This document shows, one piece after another, positions 16,248 through 23,683 of a stretch of DNA of 64,000 nt. The translations under genes were made by a program, and so were the position numbers. The notes under the pieces were generated by a model. That model did not search any database. It had not been told where the DNA came from and saw only the letters and a list, made by a program, of their open reading frames with translations. Origin of the DNA: Lachnoclostridium sp. An14 (GTDB lineage: Bacteria > Bacillota > Clostridia > Lachnospirales > Lachnospiraceae); assembly GCF_002160755.1 (NCBI RefSeq), contig NZ_NFLE01000001.1, positions 286,671 to 350,670 on the forward strand. Reading direction: 5' to 3'. Each line of letters starts with the position of its first letter. The first letter of the stretch is position 1.

Positions 16248-18119
16248 TTATACTCCCGGTCCGCCTTCCTGAGGAGCTTCCGTCTGCTCCGGATGGGGAG
16301 TGATCACCGGGCTGCCGGCCGCCGGGGTGTCCTGGCTGCCGGGGGCCTGATTGTCCACCGGCGCGGGGGCGGACGGCGGCTCCGCGGTGGTGGGAGCCGG
16401 TTTGCTCTCCTGTGTTCCGCTGGTCTGGGAGGACTGGCTGCCGGAGGATGACGGGCTGTCCGTGCTCACCGGCGAAGTCTCTCCGTCGATGGTGGGTACG
16501 GTCATATCGGGATTTAAGGACTCGGTGGTGCTCTCGCCCTCCTCCGTCACCTGCTCGTCCGTCTCATTTCTGTGGATCACGGCGGCGTGACCTTTATAGC
16601 TGCTGTTGTGGAGCAGCTCGTCGCTGATCACCTCGCCGTTTTTCTTGATCACCAGATTGGTGGTCCAGCGGCTGCCGTTCTCCGCCTGCTTGATCACCTT
16701 TTCCGTGTGAGGCGGCAGAGTCAGGTCTTCCACGTACTCCGGCGCGGGGGGATCTAATTCCGATACCTTCTCAGAGTGCATGGAGTAGGTGACGCCGTCC
16801 TCCAGGATGGGAATTCCCACCACGGACACGGTCAGTTTCATGCGGCCGGAAATGCTGCCCTCCAGCTTTGCCCGCAGGGCGACGGCCGTATCGGAATTGT
16901 TTACAAATTTCATGTCCGGGCCGCCGTAGCTCACCGCCGCGTCCTCACCGGGCGTCACATAGGACGGCTCAAAGCTGTGGGCATGGCGCTCCGTGGTCTT
17001 TAATCCGGCAAACACCACAGCGTTGTAGAGGGTGGAGGAAACCTGGCAGACGCCGCCGCCCGGCTCCTCTACCAGCTTTCCGTCCAGATAAGCACCCGCC
17101 GGCTTGTAGCCCTTGGACTCCGAACGGGGGCCGGTGGTGTCGTTGAAGGAGAAGGTCTCTCCCGGCTGGATGATCTTTCCCTCCAGGCACTCGCTGGCCA
17201 GCTTGATATTGGTGTTGCGGTCCTTATTGGCAGTGGTGGTGGTGGAATACTGGCCGATCACCTGGTAGAGGTCCTTGGCCTCCGCCTCTGTGATCTCCGG
17301 CCGTACCTCCTGGCCTTTGGCGGCAATCACCGCTGAAAAATCTTTTCCGGAAATGGCGGCCATCATATCCTCCGCCAGCTTTTCCCGGTCGATTACCACT
17401 CCGTTTTCCTCGCCGGAGTAGATAAAGGTATTGGTCTCTTTGTCAAAGCCGGAGATCGCTCCGTTTCTGGCCGGCTTGTCCCAGTTGGCGGCCATGGCCT
17501 CCACCTGGGCCTGCACCAGTTCTTCCATGCCGGCGGTGTCCAGGCTGTAGCTTGACTGGGGCTCTGTCCCGTGGAAAATTTCCTCTAAAAGCTGATCTAC
17601 CCGGTCTCCAATCAGGTTTTCCACCTCATAGGTATCCCCGTCGTAGGTGACCTTCATTCCCCAGGAATAGTTTGCCAGGATGGCGGCTCTCGCCTGCTCC
17701 TGGGACATTCCGGTGATGGACACGCCGTCCACGGTCACCTCCGCGCCCAGGGACTCCACGGTCACGCCGTCTCCCTCCGTTTCGCCGGTTCCGTTCCCGC
17801 AGCCTTTGGCCGCCAGAGCGATGGCGAGAATGATGAGGATCAGGGCAACGCCCCCGATGGCGATCATCTTGTAATTTCTGCGGGGCTTTCTCCTTCTGGC
17901 GCTCCTGCGGCCGGAGGAGGATCTGGAACCGGAGCTGTAGCCTGTGCTCCTGGTGCCGCCGCGGCTCTGGGAACTCCTGGCGGACGTCCCATGGGAGGAC
18001 GACGCGCCGCGGGAGGACGGAGCCTTCCGGGAGGAGGTCCCCCCTCTGGAGGCTGTGGCCCGTGAGGAAGTTCCCCTGGCGTTTCCGCTGCTCCTTCTGT
18101 TGTCATCGTAAAGATTCAT
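16248..18119 (-). CDS. VanW family cell-wall protein with Ser/Arg/Gly-rich cytoplasmic tail
   Basis: 623 residues. Residues 1-80 are a low-complexity Ser/Arg/Gly tail ending RRSARRRKPRRN, then one membrane helix (about 84-105). A putative peptidoglycan-binding region (YoaR-like, 120-280) follows. The VanW domain (about 295-425) shows TFSFNDTTGPRSESKGY and GGGVCQVSSTLYNA. A G5-like region (PPHTEKVIKQAENG) and a Pro/Ser/Thr/Glu-rich C-terminus complete it. VanW proteins are found with glycopeptide resistance and wall genes; the exact reaction is unknown. Weak SD (GGGTG). No resistance genes are adjacent. Confidence 0.87.
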   Translation of the reverse strand: MNLYDDNRRSSGNARGTSSRATASRGGTSSRKAPSSRGASSSHGTSARSSQSRGGTRSTGYSSGSRSSSGRRSARRRKPRRNYKMIAIGGVALILIILAIALAAKGCGNGTGETEGDGVTVESLGAEVTVDGVSITGMSQEQARAAILANYSWGMKVTYDGDTYEVENLIGDRVDQLLEEIFHGTEPQSSYSLDTAGMEELVQAQVEAMAANWDKPARNGAISGFDKETNTFIYSGEENGVVIDREKLAEDMMAAISGKDFSAVIAAKGQEVRPEITEAEAKDLYQVIGQYSTTTTANKDRNTNIKLASECLEGKIIQPGETFSFNDTTGPRSESKGYKPAGAYLDGKLVEEPGGGVCQVSSTLYNAVVFAGLKTTERHAHSFEPSYVTPGEDAAVSYGGPDMKFVNNSDTAVALRAKLEGSISGRMKLTVSVVGIPILEDGVTYSMHSEKVSELDPPAPEYVEDLTLPPHTEKVIKQAENGSRWTTNLVIKKNGEVISDELLHNSSYKGHAAVIHRNETDEQVTEEGESTTESLNPDMTVPTIDGETSPVSTDSPSSSGSQSSQTSGTQESKPAPTTAEPPSAPAPVDNQAPGSQDTPAAGSPVITPHPEQTEAPQEGGPGV

Positions 18120-18609
18120 ACTGTATATTCACCCATTCTATCTATAAATTTTTCCGCGAACCGCCCCTTGCAGGCGGCGGTACACTGGATAGAGTATAAC
18201 ACACTTTCCAGAAAAAGAAATGCCAATTTTCTTTCTTTTCTCATAATTTTTTTGGTATTTTACTTATCTGTAAAATCATGTTACCATACTGTTAGGAGAA
18301 TATTACTAAACTGTTTCTTTGAAAAGCCCGGTTCCCATGAACCGGCAGATTCCCTGCCTTCACGAGGGGTTTTGACAGCCCCTTACGGCTCTGACCGGTA
18401 TGCCGGCAAAGGGCGGCAGCCCGAAACGGGGGCACCGGCAAAAGCGGCAGCCCGAGACAGGGACACCGGCAAAAAGCGGCAGCCCGAAACAGGGACACCG
18501 GCAAAAGCTTTTGGAAACGCCGGAAATGGGAATCTGTCCTCAGGGCTTTTTCCGTGCTTGCAGCCGCTTTCGCAGCTGTGGCTTTTATAGGATGATAGGA
18601 GGTTTTTCT
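18120..18609. other. Intergenic region between VanW and PHP genes: palindrome and tandem repeat
   Basis: Contains ATTTTAC-TTATCT-GTAAAAT (18257-18276), a 7-bp inverted repeat that could be an operator of the VanW gene, and three tandem 31-32-bp units (18413-18506, listed separately). The frame of the PHP gene stays open through the repeat, but the only good SD (GGAGG) is at the 18610 start. Confidence 0.55.
18413..18506 (+). repeat. Three tandem copies of a 31-32-bp unit
   Basis: Units 18413-18443, 18444-18475 and 18476-18506 follow GCGGCAGCCCGAAACAGGG-ACACCGGCAAAA, differing at a few bases and by one inserted A in the second. A partial unit (CCGGCAAAGG) precedes them. The array sits about 100 nt before the PHP gene. 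Confidence 0.9.
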
Positions 18610-19449
18610 ATGAGTCTGATTGATCTGCACGTCCACTCCACCGCTTCCGACGGCACCTGTTCCCCGTCGAAGGTGGTAGAGCTGGCCCTGGACGCCGGCC
18701 TTACCGCCATGGCCCTCACAGACCACGACACCGTGGCAGGAGTAAGGGAGGCCCTGGAGGCAGCGAAGGGCCGGCCGCTGGAAGTGATTCCTGGGGCGGA
18801 GCTTTCTGCCCTCTGGCACGATAAGGAAATCCATATCCTGGGGCTGTTTCTGAATCCGGACAGCCCTGTCCTTCCGGAGGCCCTGGCCACCCTCCGGAAA
18901 CGGCGGGAGGAGCGAAACGCCCAGATCATCTCCCGCCTGGAACAGGCCGGCTTTCCCATTACCATGGAGGAACTGCAGGCGGGAAATCCCGCCACCGTCG
19001 TCACCAGAGCCCACTTCGCGCGGGTGATGGCGGAAAAAGGATATGTGGCGTCCAGGAAGGAGGCCTTCAGCCGCTATCTGCAGCCCGGCGGCCCCTACTG
19101 CCCAAAAAAAGAGCAGCTCCAGCCGGAGACCGCGGTCCGTCTGATCCTGGAGTCCGGCGGGTTCGTGTCCTTAGCCCATCCGCTCCAGTATAAATTCAGC
19201 AACCGGGAGCTGGACGAGCTGACGGGATGGCTGGCAGGGCTGGGGATGAAGGGCCTGGAGGTCTACCACTCCTCCAACAACCAGTGGGAAAGCGGCAAAT
19301 TAAAGGAGCTGGCCCTGCGCCACGGCCTTTTCCCCACCGGCGGCTCCGATTTCCACGGGGAAAACAAGCCGGACATCCGCATCGGCTGCGGCCGCGGGAA
19401 CCTGCGGGTTTCGGCGGCTTTGCTGGAGGATATTCGCGGGAGCCGGTAG
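18610..19449 (+). CDS. PHP-domain phosphoesterase (RNase AM / nucleoside bisphosphate phosphatase type)
   Basis: 279 residues. The polymerase-and-histidinol-phosphatase fold binds two or three metals; relatives trim 5' ends of RNA or hydrolyse 3',5'-nucleoside bisphosphates. Motifs in order: DLHVHSTASDG (residues 5-15), LTDHDTVAG (near 39), EVIPGAELS, TRAHFARVM, SLAHP and TGGSDFHGENKP. The insert after EEL, about residues 120-150, is characteristic of the YciV/TrpH group. Start at 18610 has GGAGG 7 nt upstream; the frame extends upstream through the tandem repeat but that part is not coding. Alone on its strand. Confidence 0.9.
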   Translation: MSLIDLHVHSTASDGTCSPSKVVELALDAGLTAMALTDHDTVAGVREALEAAKGRPLEVIPGAELSALWHDKEIHILGLFLNPDSPVLPEALATLRKRREERNAQIISRLEQAGFPITMEELQAGNPATVVTRAHFARVMAEKGYVASRKEAFSRYLQPGGPYCPKKEQLQPETAVRLILESGGFVSLAHPLQYKFSNRELDELTGWLAGLGMKGLEVYHSSNNQWESGKLKELALRHGLFPTGGSDFHGENKPDIRIGCGRGNLRVSAALLEDIRGSR

Positions 19450-19511
19450 GACGCAGTCGTCCTGCACGATTTTTCCAGCAGGGACTCTGGTATTTTTAGG
19501 AAATTTGATTC

Positions 19512-19540
19512 TTGTGCTCTCCCTGGGACTTTGTTATAAT
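19512..19540 (+). promoter_or_regulatory. Promoter of the second HPr-like gene
   Basis: TTGTGC (19512-19517), 17-nt spacer, TATAAT (19535-19540), about 55 nt before the start codon. Confidence 0.65.
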
Positions 19541-19594
19541 AATGACGAAGTTAAGAGATGAATGCTTTCAGAAAAAAATAGGAGGATGTTCCAG

Positions 19595-19831
19595 ATGAAG
19601 ATTCAGAATATCACGGATGTAGAGGGATTTTTCAAAGTAATTGACAGCTGTAAGGGCCCGGTGGAGCTGCTTTCCCCGGAGGGAGACCGGATCAACTTAA
19701 AATCAAAGCTCTCCCAGTATCTGTCCATGGCCACCATGTTCTCCAACGGTTATATCAATGAGCTGGAGCTGGTTGCCCATGAGAAGGATGATGTTGACCG
19801 TCTGATCAAATATATGTACCAGGGAGAGTAA
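19595..19831 (+). CDS. Small HPr-like protein (degenerate PTS HPr fold)
   Basis: 78 residues. Proteins like this are widespread in Lachnospiraceae and are sometimes misnamed polyA polymerase. The GDRINLKSKLSQYLSMA segment (residues 30-46) matches the HPr region around Ser46 (NLKS kept), and the C-terminal helix VDRLIKYM matches HPr, but there is no active-site histidine. It is therefore probably not a PTS phosphocarrier. Start at 19595 chosen because GGAGG is 9 nt upstream; the ATG at 19586 lies directly on the SD. Monocistronic. Confidence 0.72.
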   Translation: MKIQNITDVEGFFKVIDSCKGPVELLSPEGDRINLKSKLSQYLSMATMFSNGYINELELVAHEKDDVDRLIKYMYQGE

Positions 19832-19849
19832 TTTCCTCCTGGATGAAGG

Positions 19850-19873
19850 AAGGCGCCGCCGGCGCCTTTTTTT
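19850..19873 (+). terminator. Intrinsic terminator of the second HPr-like gene
   Basis: GGCGCC-GCC-GGCGCC followed by TTTTTTT (19867-19873). The stem is also the GC-hairpin module of repeat copy c when read on the minus strand, so repeat and terminator are merged here. Confidence 0.85.
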
Positions 19874-19905
19874 GTGCCATAGGAAACACCATTTCCCACG
19901 ACACC
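19873..19905 (-). repeat. Dispersed palindromic repeat, copy c (palindrome)
   Basis: Plus strand GCCATAGGAAACACCATTTC then CCACGAC; imperfect palindrome with the GGAAAC/TTTCC core. On the minus strand it directly follows the AI-2E permease terminator and precedes the GC stem at 19850-19866. Confidence 0.7.
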
Positions 19906-19910
19906 TCAAA

Positions 19911-19958
19911 AAAACCGGGAGCCCAGCGGCACGCAGCTGCCAGCCGGCTCCCGGTTTT
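19911..19958 (-). terminator. Intrinsic terminator of the AI-2E permease gene
   Basis: 13-bp stem AAAACCGGGAGCC (19911-19923) with GGCTCCCGGTTTT (19946-19958); the minus strand continues with further T residues. Confidence 0.87.
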
Positions 19959-19972
19959 CCGGTCTGAACCAG

Positions 19973-21115
19973 TCAGGCAGAACCGGTTTTCCGGCTCCGC
20001 CGTTTCCACTCCCTGCGGCGCACCTCATCCCGCAGCAGGGAATAGAGCACGGAGCACAGGGGGATAAACACCAGCATTCCCACAACTCCCATCAGGCTGC
20101 CGCCCACGGTGACGGCCATGAGCACCCAGATGGAGGGAAGGCCCACAGAATTTCCCACCACGTGGGGATAGATCAGGTTTCCCTCGATCTGCTGGAGCAC
20201 CAGGAACACCACCACGAATTCCAGGGTGGTAAAGGGGCTTACCATCAGCATGAGAAACACCCCCACCGCGCAGCCAATGAACGCTCCGAACACCGGGATC
20301 AGGGCTGTGAACGCGATGAGCACGCCGATGAGAAGGGCGTAGGGCATTCTCAAAAGGGACATGGTCACAAAGAACATGGTTCCCAGGATCACCGCCTCCA
20401 CGCACTGCCCCGCCAGGAAATGGGAAAAGGTGCGCTCCGTCCGTTTGGCGATGGCGATCAGCAGTTCGGCGGCCTGCTCCGGCAGAAAGGCGCGGGCCAG
20501 CCGTTTGCCCTGGGCGCAGAGCGTTTCCTTCTGCAGCAGGATGTAGAGGGAAAAGATGAAACCGATGCTGAAATTGGTAAAGCCGGTGACGATGGATACC
20601 GCAGCGGAAAAGGTGGTATCCAAAACGGAGCCGGCCCCGTTCTTCAAAAAGCCGATGATCTGCTGGAACAGCTCCACCCAGTTAATCTCTATGGACTCGA
20701 TGGTCTGGACGATCTCCGGATACTGGACAAACAGCTCCTCCGCCTGGCTCAGGGTCCGCTCCACGAACACCGGCACGCTGCGGCTTAAGCCCACCAGGGT
20801 GCGCACCAGCTCCGGCGCCACCACAAACACCACCAGAAACAGCACGCCGGCCACCAGCACGATCGTGACCACGAGCCCCACAGGGCGATGCCATTTTTTC
20901 CGTTCTCCTTTACCGATGAGAAGGCGTTCCACCTGCCTCATGGGCACATTTAAGCCAAAGGCGATGGCTCCTCCCAAAAGAAAGGGAAAGAGCATATGAA
21001 GGAGCCTGGCAAGCACCGCCAGGCACTCCCTGTAATGGACGGCAGCCACGGCCGCCACGATGGTAAAGAGGACCAGGCCTCTGATTTTCTTTACAGTGTC
21101 ATCTGACAAATTCAT
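19973..21115 (-). CDS. AI-2E family transporter (YtvI/PerM type permease)
   Basis: 380 residues, eight or so membrane segments, with the family signature LIGVLIAFTALIPVFGAFIG followed by EGNLIYPHVVGNSVGLPSIWVL. Members are exporters of varied small molecules or sodium antiporters; AI-2 transport is not implied. Start at 21115: it overlaps the AlaX stop by 4 bp (ATGA) and GAGAGG lies 7 nt upstream, so the two are translationally coupled. Confidence 0.9.
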   Translation of the reverse strand: MNLSDDTVKKIRGLVLFTIVAAVAAVHYRECLAVLARLLHMLFPFLLGGAIAFGLNVPMRQVERLLIGKGERKKWHRPVGLVVTIVLVAGVLFLVVFVVAPELVRTLVGLSRSVPVFVERTLSQAEELFVQYPEIVQTIESIEINWVELFQQIIGFLKNGAGSVLDTTFSAAVSIVTGFTNFSIGFIFSLYILLQKETLCAQGKRLARAFLPEQAAELLIAIAKRTERTFSHFLAGQCVEAVILGTMFFVTMSLLRMPYALLIGVLIAFTALIPVFGAFIGCAVGVFLMLMVSPFTTLEFVVVFLVLQQIEGNLIYPHVVGNSVGLPSIWVLMAVTVGGSLMGVVGMLVFIPLCSVLYSLLRDEVRRREWKRRSRKTGSA

Positions 21116-22278
21116 TCCAATTCCTCTCCCGCGCACTGGGCAAAGGCGCGCTTAATCTCTCCTTCGTCCGCCAGAAACGTCCCCTGGGCCATAAGGCTGC
21201 TGCCGCCGCCCTTGCCGTTTAAGCAGGCGTTCAGCTTTTTCGAGAGGGCCCTCATGTCGTGGGAGGCGCTGCCCAGGACGTAGAGATAGCCATCTCCCTT
21301 TCTGGCGCAGGCCAGCACAATCTCCCCTTTTCCGCCCTCGTAGAGCATGGTGCAGTACTTTCTTAACTGTACCGGCTCCATTTCCTCAAACACGGCCAGA
21401 GCTCCGCCCTGAGCCGGGAACGCCCCGGCCTTTGCCTCCGCCTCCGCCTGGCGCAGACGGGAAAGCTCCATCTCCAGCCTCTCCTTTTCCTCCTTTAACC
21501 GCACCACAGCGGCGCACACCTCGTCCTGTTTCGCCGCTAGGAGGACGGATAACTCCGCTACCTGATTCTGACGGTTTCTCACATAGAGCAGGGCCCGGCG
21601 TCCGCAGAGCAGGGAAATGCGCACCCCACCTTTATAATGGATCATGCCTAAGACCTTAATCAGCCCCACCTCTCCCGTACTGGCCACGTGGGTGCCGCAG
21701 CAGGCGCACACATCCACCCCGGGAATCACGGCGATCCGCACATCCCCTGTCAGCTCCTTTTTGCTCCTGTACTCCATCTGGGAAAGCTCCTCCGGGGACG
21801 GCACTATCACCTGGATGGGCAGATCCCTGTAAATGACCTGGTTGGCCTCCAGCTCGATCTCGTCTAAGTCCTCCGGGGAAATCACCCCGTTGAAATCAAT
21901 GGTGATCTCCTCCTTTCCCATGTGAAAACCTACGTTGTCGTAGCCGAAACGGTTATGTATGCAGCCGGTGATGATGTGCTCTCCGGAATGGCCCTGCATA
22001 TTGTCAAAGCGCCGCTCCCAGTCGATGCGGCCTGTAACCTTCTCTCCCACGGTCAGGGGCCTGTCCGTGTAGTGAACCACGTCCCCCTCCTTTTCGTGTA
22101 CCTCCAGAACCCTGGCCTCTCCCAGAATTCCCGTATCGTAGGGCTGTCCGCCGCCCTCCGGGAAAAAAGCGGTGCGGTCCAAGGTAACCTCCCATCTTCC
22201 GCCCTTTCCCTCCCGGCAGCCGGTGACGGACGCCGTAAATTCCTTCTCGTATGATGACTGATCGTATAATCTTTCCAT
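21112..22278 (-). CDS. Alanyl-tRNA editing protein, AlaX-L type
   Basis: Hydrolyses mischarged Ser-tRNA(Ala) or Gly-tRNA(Ala) in trans. 388 residues: an AlaRS-like N-terminal beta domain with FFPEGGGQPYDTG (39-50), zinc site HSGEH (97-101) plus CCGTH later, and a C-terminal DHHA1 domain ending in LNGKGGGSS. Start at 22278 (MERLYDQ) has GAGGAG 7 nt upstream; the frame continues 45 codons further without SD. Encoded upstream of and overlapping the AI-2E permease gene. alaS itself is at 39.5-42.2 kb. Confidence 0.92.
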   Translation of the reverse strand: MERLYDQSSYEKEFTASVTGCREGKGGRWEVTLDRTAFFPEGGGQPYDTGILGEARVLEVHEKEGDVVHYTDRPLTVGEKVTGRIDWERRFDNMQGHSGEHIITGCIHNRFGYDNVGFHMGKEEITIDFNGVISPEDLDEIELEANQVIYRDLPIQVIVPSPEELSQMEYRSKKELTGDVRIAVIPGVDVCACCGTHVASTGEVGLIKVLGMIHYKGGVRISLLCGRRALLYVRNRQNQVAELSVLLAAKQDEVCAAVVRLKEEKERLEMELSRLRQAEAEAKAGAFPAQGGALAVFEEMEPVQLRKYCTMLYEGGKGEIVLACARKGDGYLYVLGSASHDMRALSKKLNACLNGKGGGSSLMAQGTFLADEGEIKRAFAQCAGEELE

Positions 22279-22431
22279 AACGGTTCTCCTCGCTGTATTT
22301 CTTACCCCTATTATACACAACTCTCTCCCCGCTTCAATCGGGGGAATTCTAAAATTTTTCAAAAAACGGGGAAACAGTGGCAAGCCGGCCGTCATATGAT
22401 GGAGTGTAATCAACTTATTGGAGGAACAGAC

Positions 22432-22668
22432 ATGAGTGATTTGGCAGCAACCAACTGCGGATGCGGGTGCGGATGTGAGACAGGAGGAAACTGCGGCAGC
22501 GGATGCAATATTCTTTTCTTATTGCTGATCCTGTGCTGCTGCTGCGGTGGGGAACATAACGGCTGTGGCGGCGGCTGCGGAGGAGGATGGGGCTCCGAAT
22601 GGCTGTGGATCCTGATCTTATGCTGCTGCTGTGGCAGCGGCTGGGGCGGCGGAAGTTTCTTCTGCTAA
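22432..22668 (+). CDS. Small Cys/Gly-rich protein with two CCCC membrane-like segments
   Basis: 78 residues with about 20 cysteines. N-terminal TNCGCGCGCETGGNCGSGC, then two parallel blocks: a hydrophobic stretch ending in CCCCGG (ILFLLLILCCCCGG) and WLWILILCCCCGSG, each followed by Gly/Cys-rich sequence. Strong SD (TTGGAGGA) 7 nt before ATG 22432. Similar proteins in clostridia are annotated only as high-cysteine proteins. A membrane or spore-coat location is possible but not shown. Convergent with the 49-codon gene, sharing the hairpin at 22684-22704. Confidence 0.75.
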   Translation: MSDLAATNCGCGCGCETGGNCGSGCNILFLLLILCCCCGGEHNGCGGGCGGGWGSEWLWILILCCCCGSGWGGGSFFC

Positions 22669-22683
22669 GGCCGTATGATATTA

Positions 22684-22704
22684 GGGGCGCGGAATCCGCG
22701 CCCC
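22684..22704. terminator. Shared hairpin terminator between the Cys-rich gene and the 49-codon gene
   Basis: GGGGCGCGG-AAT-CCGCGCCCC (9-bp stem), then TTCCTTT on the plus strand. The convergent small gene ends 14 nt away. Confidence 0.8.
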
Positions 22705-22717
22705 CTTCCTTTGTAAC

Positions 22718-22867
22718 TCATTGTTTCTTTCCCGGCCGTTTTCCCGGCTTTGCCTCCTGCCCCCGCATGGTGCGGCGCTCCGGCTCCCTTCTCTGCCGTT
22801 TCTTTAAGCATTCCTCGTCGATCTCGTAGACAGCATTTCCATCTATAATCAGGCGTGTCGCCATCAT
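22718..22867 (-). CDS. Small basic protein of 49 residues
   Basis: Too short for usual ORF cut-offs. It reads MMATRLIIDGNAVYEIDEEC, then a lysine/arginine-rich tail (LKKRQRREPERR ... GKRPGKKQ). SD AGGAG sits 8 nt before the ATG at 22867. The N-terminus resembles short Lachnospiraceae proteins with an RLIIDGNxVYEIDEEC pattern. Divergent from the two-gene unit at 22964, with 96 bp between. Function unknown. Confidence 0.65.
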   Translation of the reverse strand: MMATRLIIDGNAVYEIDEECLKKRQRREPERRTMRGQEAKPGKRPGKKQ

Positions 22868-22963
22868 TCATCACTCTCCTAACACCATTACTATATGCAG
22901 CCGGCATGAATTCCTTGAACGGCGCATATACTGGCACCAAGGAATTTCCGGAGGTATCGGAAG

Positions 22964-23380
22964 ATGAAACAAGACGAACAGCCGTTAAAGCTCACGGATC
23001 TGGACTACCTCACCGGCGACCACCATCTCCAGATGATGAAGGCCGCCCTGCCCTATATGAACGTATCCCAGCAGAGACTCTTTTCCATGATGATCAAAAT
23101 GCAGGAGCTGCGGCGCACCATGAGGCTGTTTCAGGACGACCAGGTGGCTGCCATGGGCATTGCCTCCGCCGCCCGTCCCGCCGCCTCTCCCGCGGATATG
23201 CTGGAGGCCATCAAGCCCTACGGCAATACATACGAGCAGGAGATGATCTCCCTCCTCTCCAACCTGCTGCGGGGCATTTCCACACCAGTGGAGCAGATGA
23301 AAAATTTCCTGTCACCGGAACAGCAGTCCAGAATGGACACCATGCAGCTCATGGTCCAGGCCATGCAGCAGGGAAATTAA
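22964..23380 (+). CDS. Conserved hypothetical protein, helical
   Basis: 138 residues, not recognised. Rich in Met and Gln (QQRLFSMMIKMQELRRTMRLF; MDTMQLMVQAMQQGN), no membrane segment or cysteine, probably all-helical. SD TTCCGGAGG precedes the ATG. Followed after 12 nt by a second unknown gene, forming a two-gene operon with a divergent 49-residue gene. The gene order, not any motif, suggests these act together. Confidence 0.7.
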   Translation: MKQDEQPLKLTDLDYLTGDHHLQMMKAALPYMNVSQQRLFSMMIKMQELRRTMRLFQDDQVAAMGIASAARPAASPADMLEAIKPYGNTYEQEMISLLSNLLRGISTPVEQMKNFLSPEQQSRMDTMQLMVQAMQQGN

Positions 23381-23392
23381 AGGGGGACGATC

Positions 23393-23674
23393 ATGACTGA
23401 CTGGAAAAAAGATCCGCGCCTGAAGAAACTGGACCCAAAGAAACTGGAGGTCCTGACGGAGTTTTCCGAGCGTCTGAAACGGACGCCCGGCCCGCAGATG
23501 CTCTCCGCCCTCCTCTCCTTTCAGATGGAGGCCAATCAGAAGGGCATCCGCTTTTCTGACGAGGAAACGGACATTTTAGTGACCATTTTATCCTCCCATA
23601 TGCCCCCGTCGGAGCAGAAAAAGCTTTCCGTGTTAAAAATGTTTTCCCGGAAAATGGCGGCCAGGCGCCCCTAG
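23393..23674 (+). CDS. Conserved hypothetical protein, helical
   Basis: 93 residues, Lys/Leu/Met-rich, predicted helical: WKKDPRLKKLDPKKLEVLTEF, then LLSFQMEANQKGIRFSDEETDILVTILSSHMPPSEQKK. No catalytic motif, cysteine or membrane segment. SD AAAGGGGGA. Second gene of the 22964 operon. Its stop is only 9 nt from the stop of the convergent L,D-transpeptidase gene, with no room for an independent terminator. Confidence 0.7.
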   Translation: MTDWKKDPRLKKLDPKKLEVLTEFSERLKRTPGPQMLSALLSFQMEANQKGIRFSDEETDILVTILSSHMPPSEQKKLSVLKMFSRKMAARRP

Positions 23675-23683
23675 GCCGTCTCG

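Noticed and set aside
18413..18506. CRISPR-like array
   Set aside because: Units are contiguous without unique spacers.
18400..18609. Longer N-terminus for the PHP protein through the tandem repeat
   Set aside because: The SD and the family's usual N-terminus (MSLIDLHVHS) both point to 18610.
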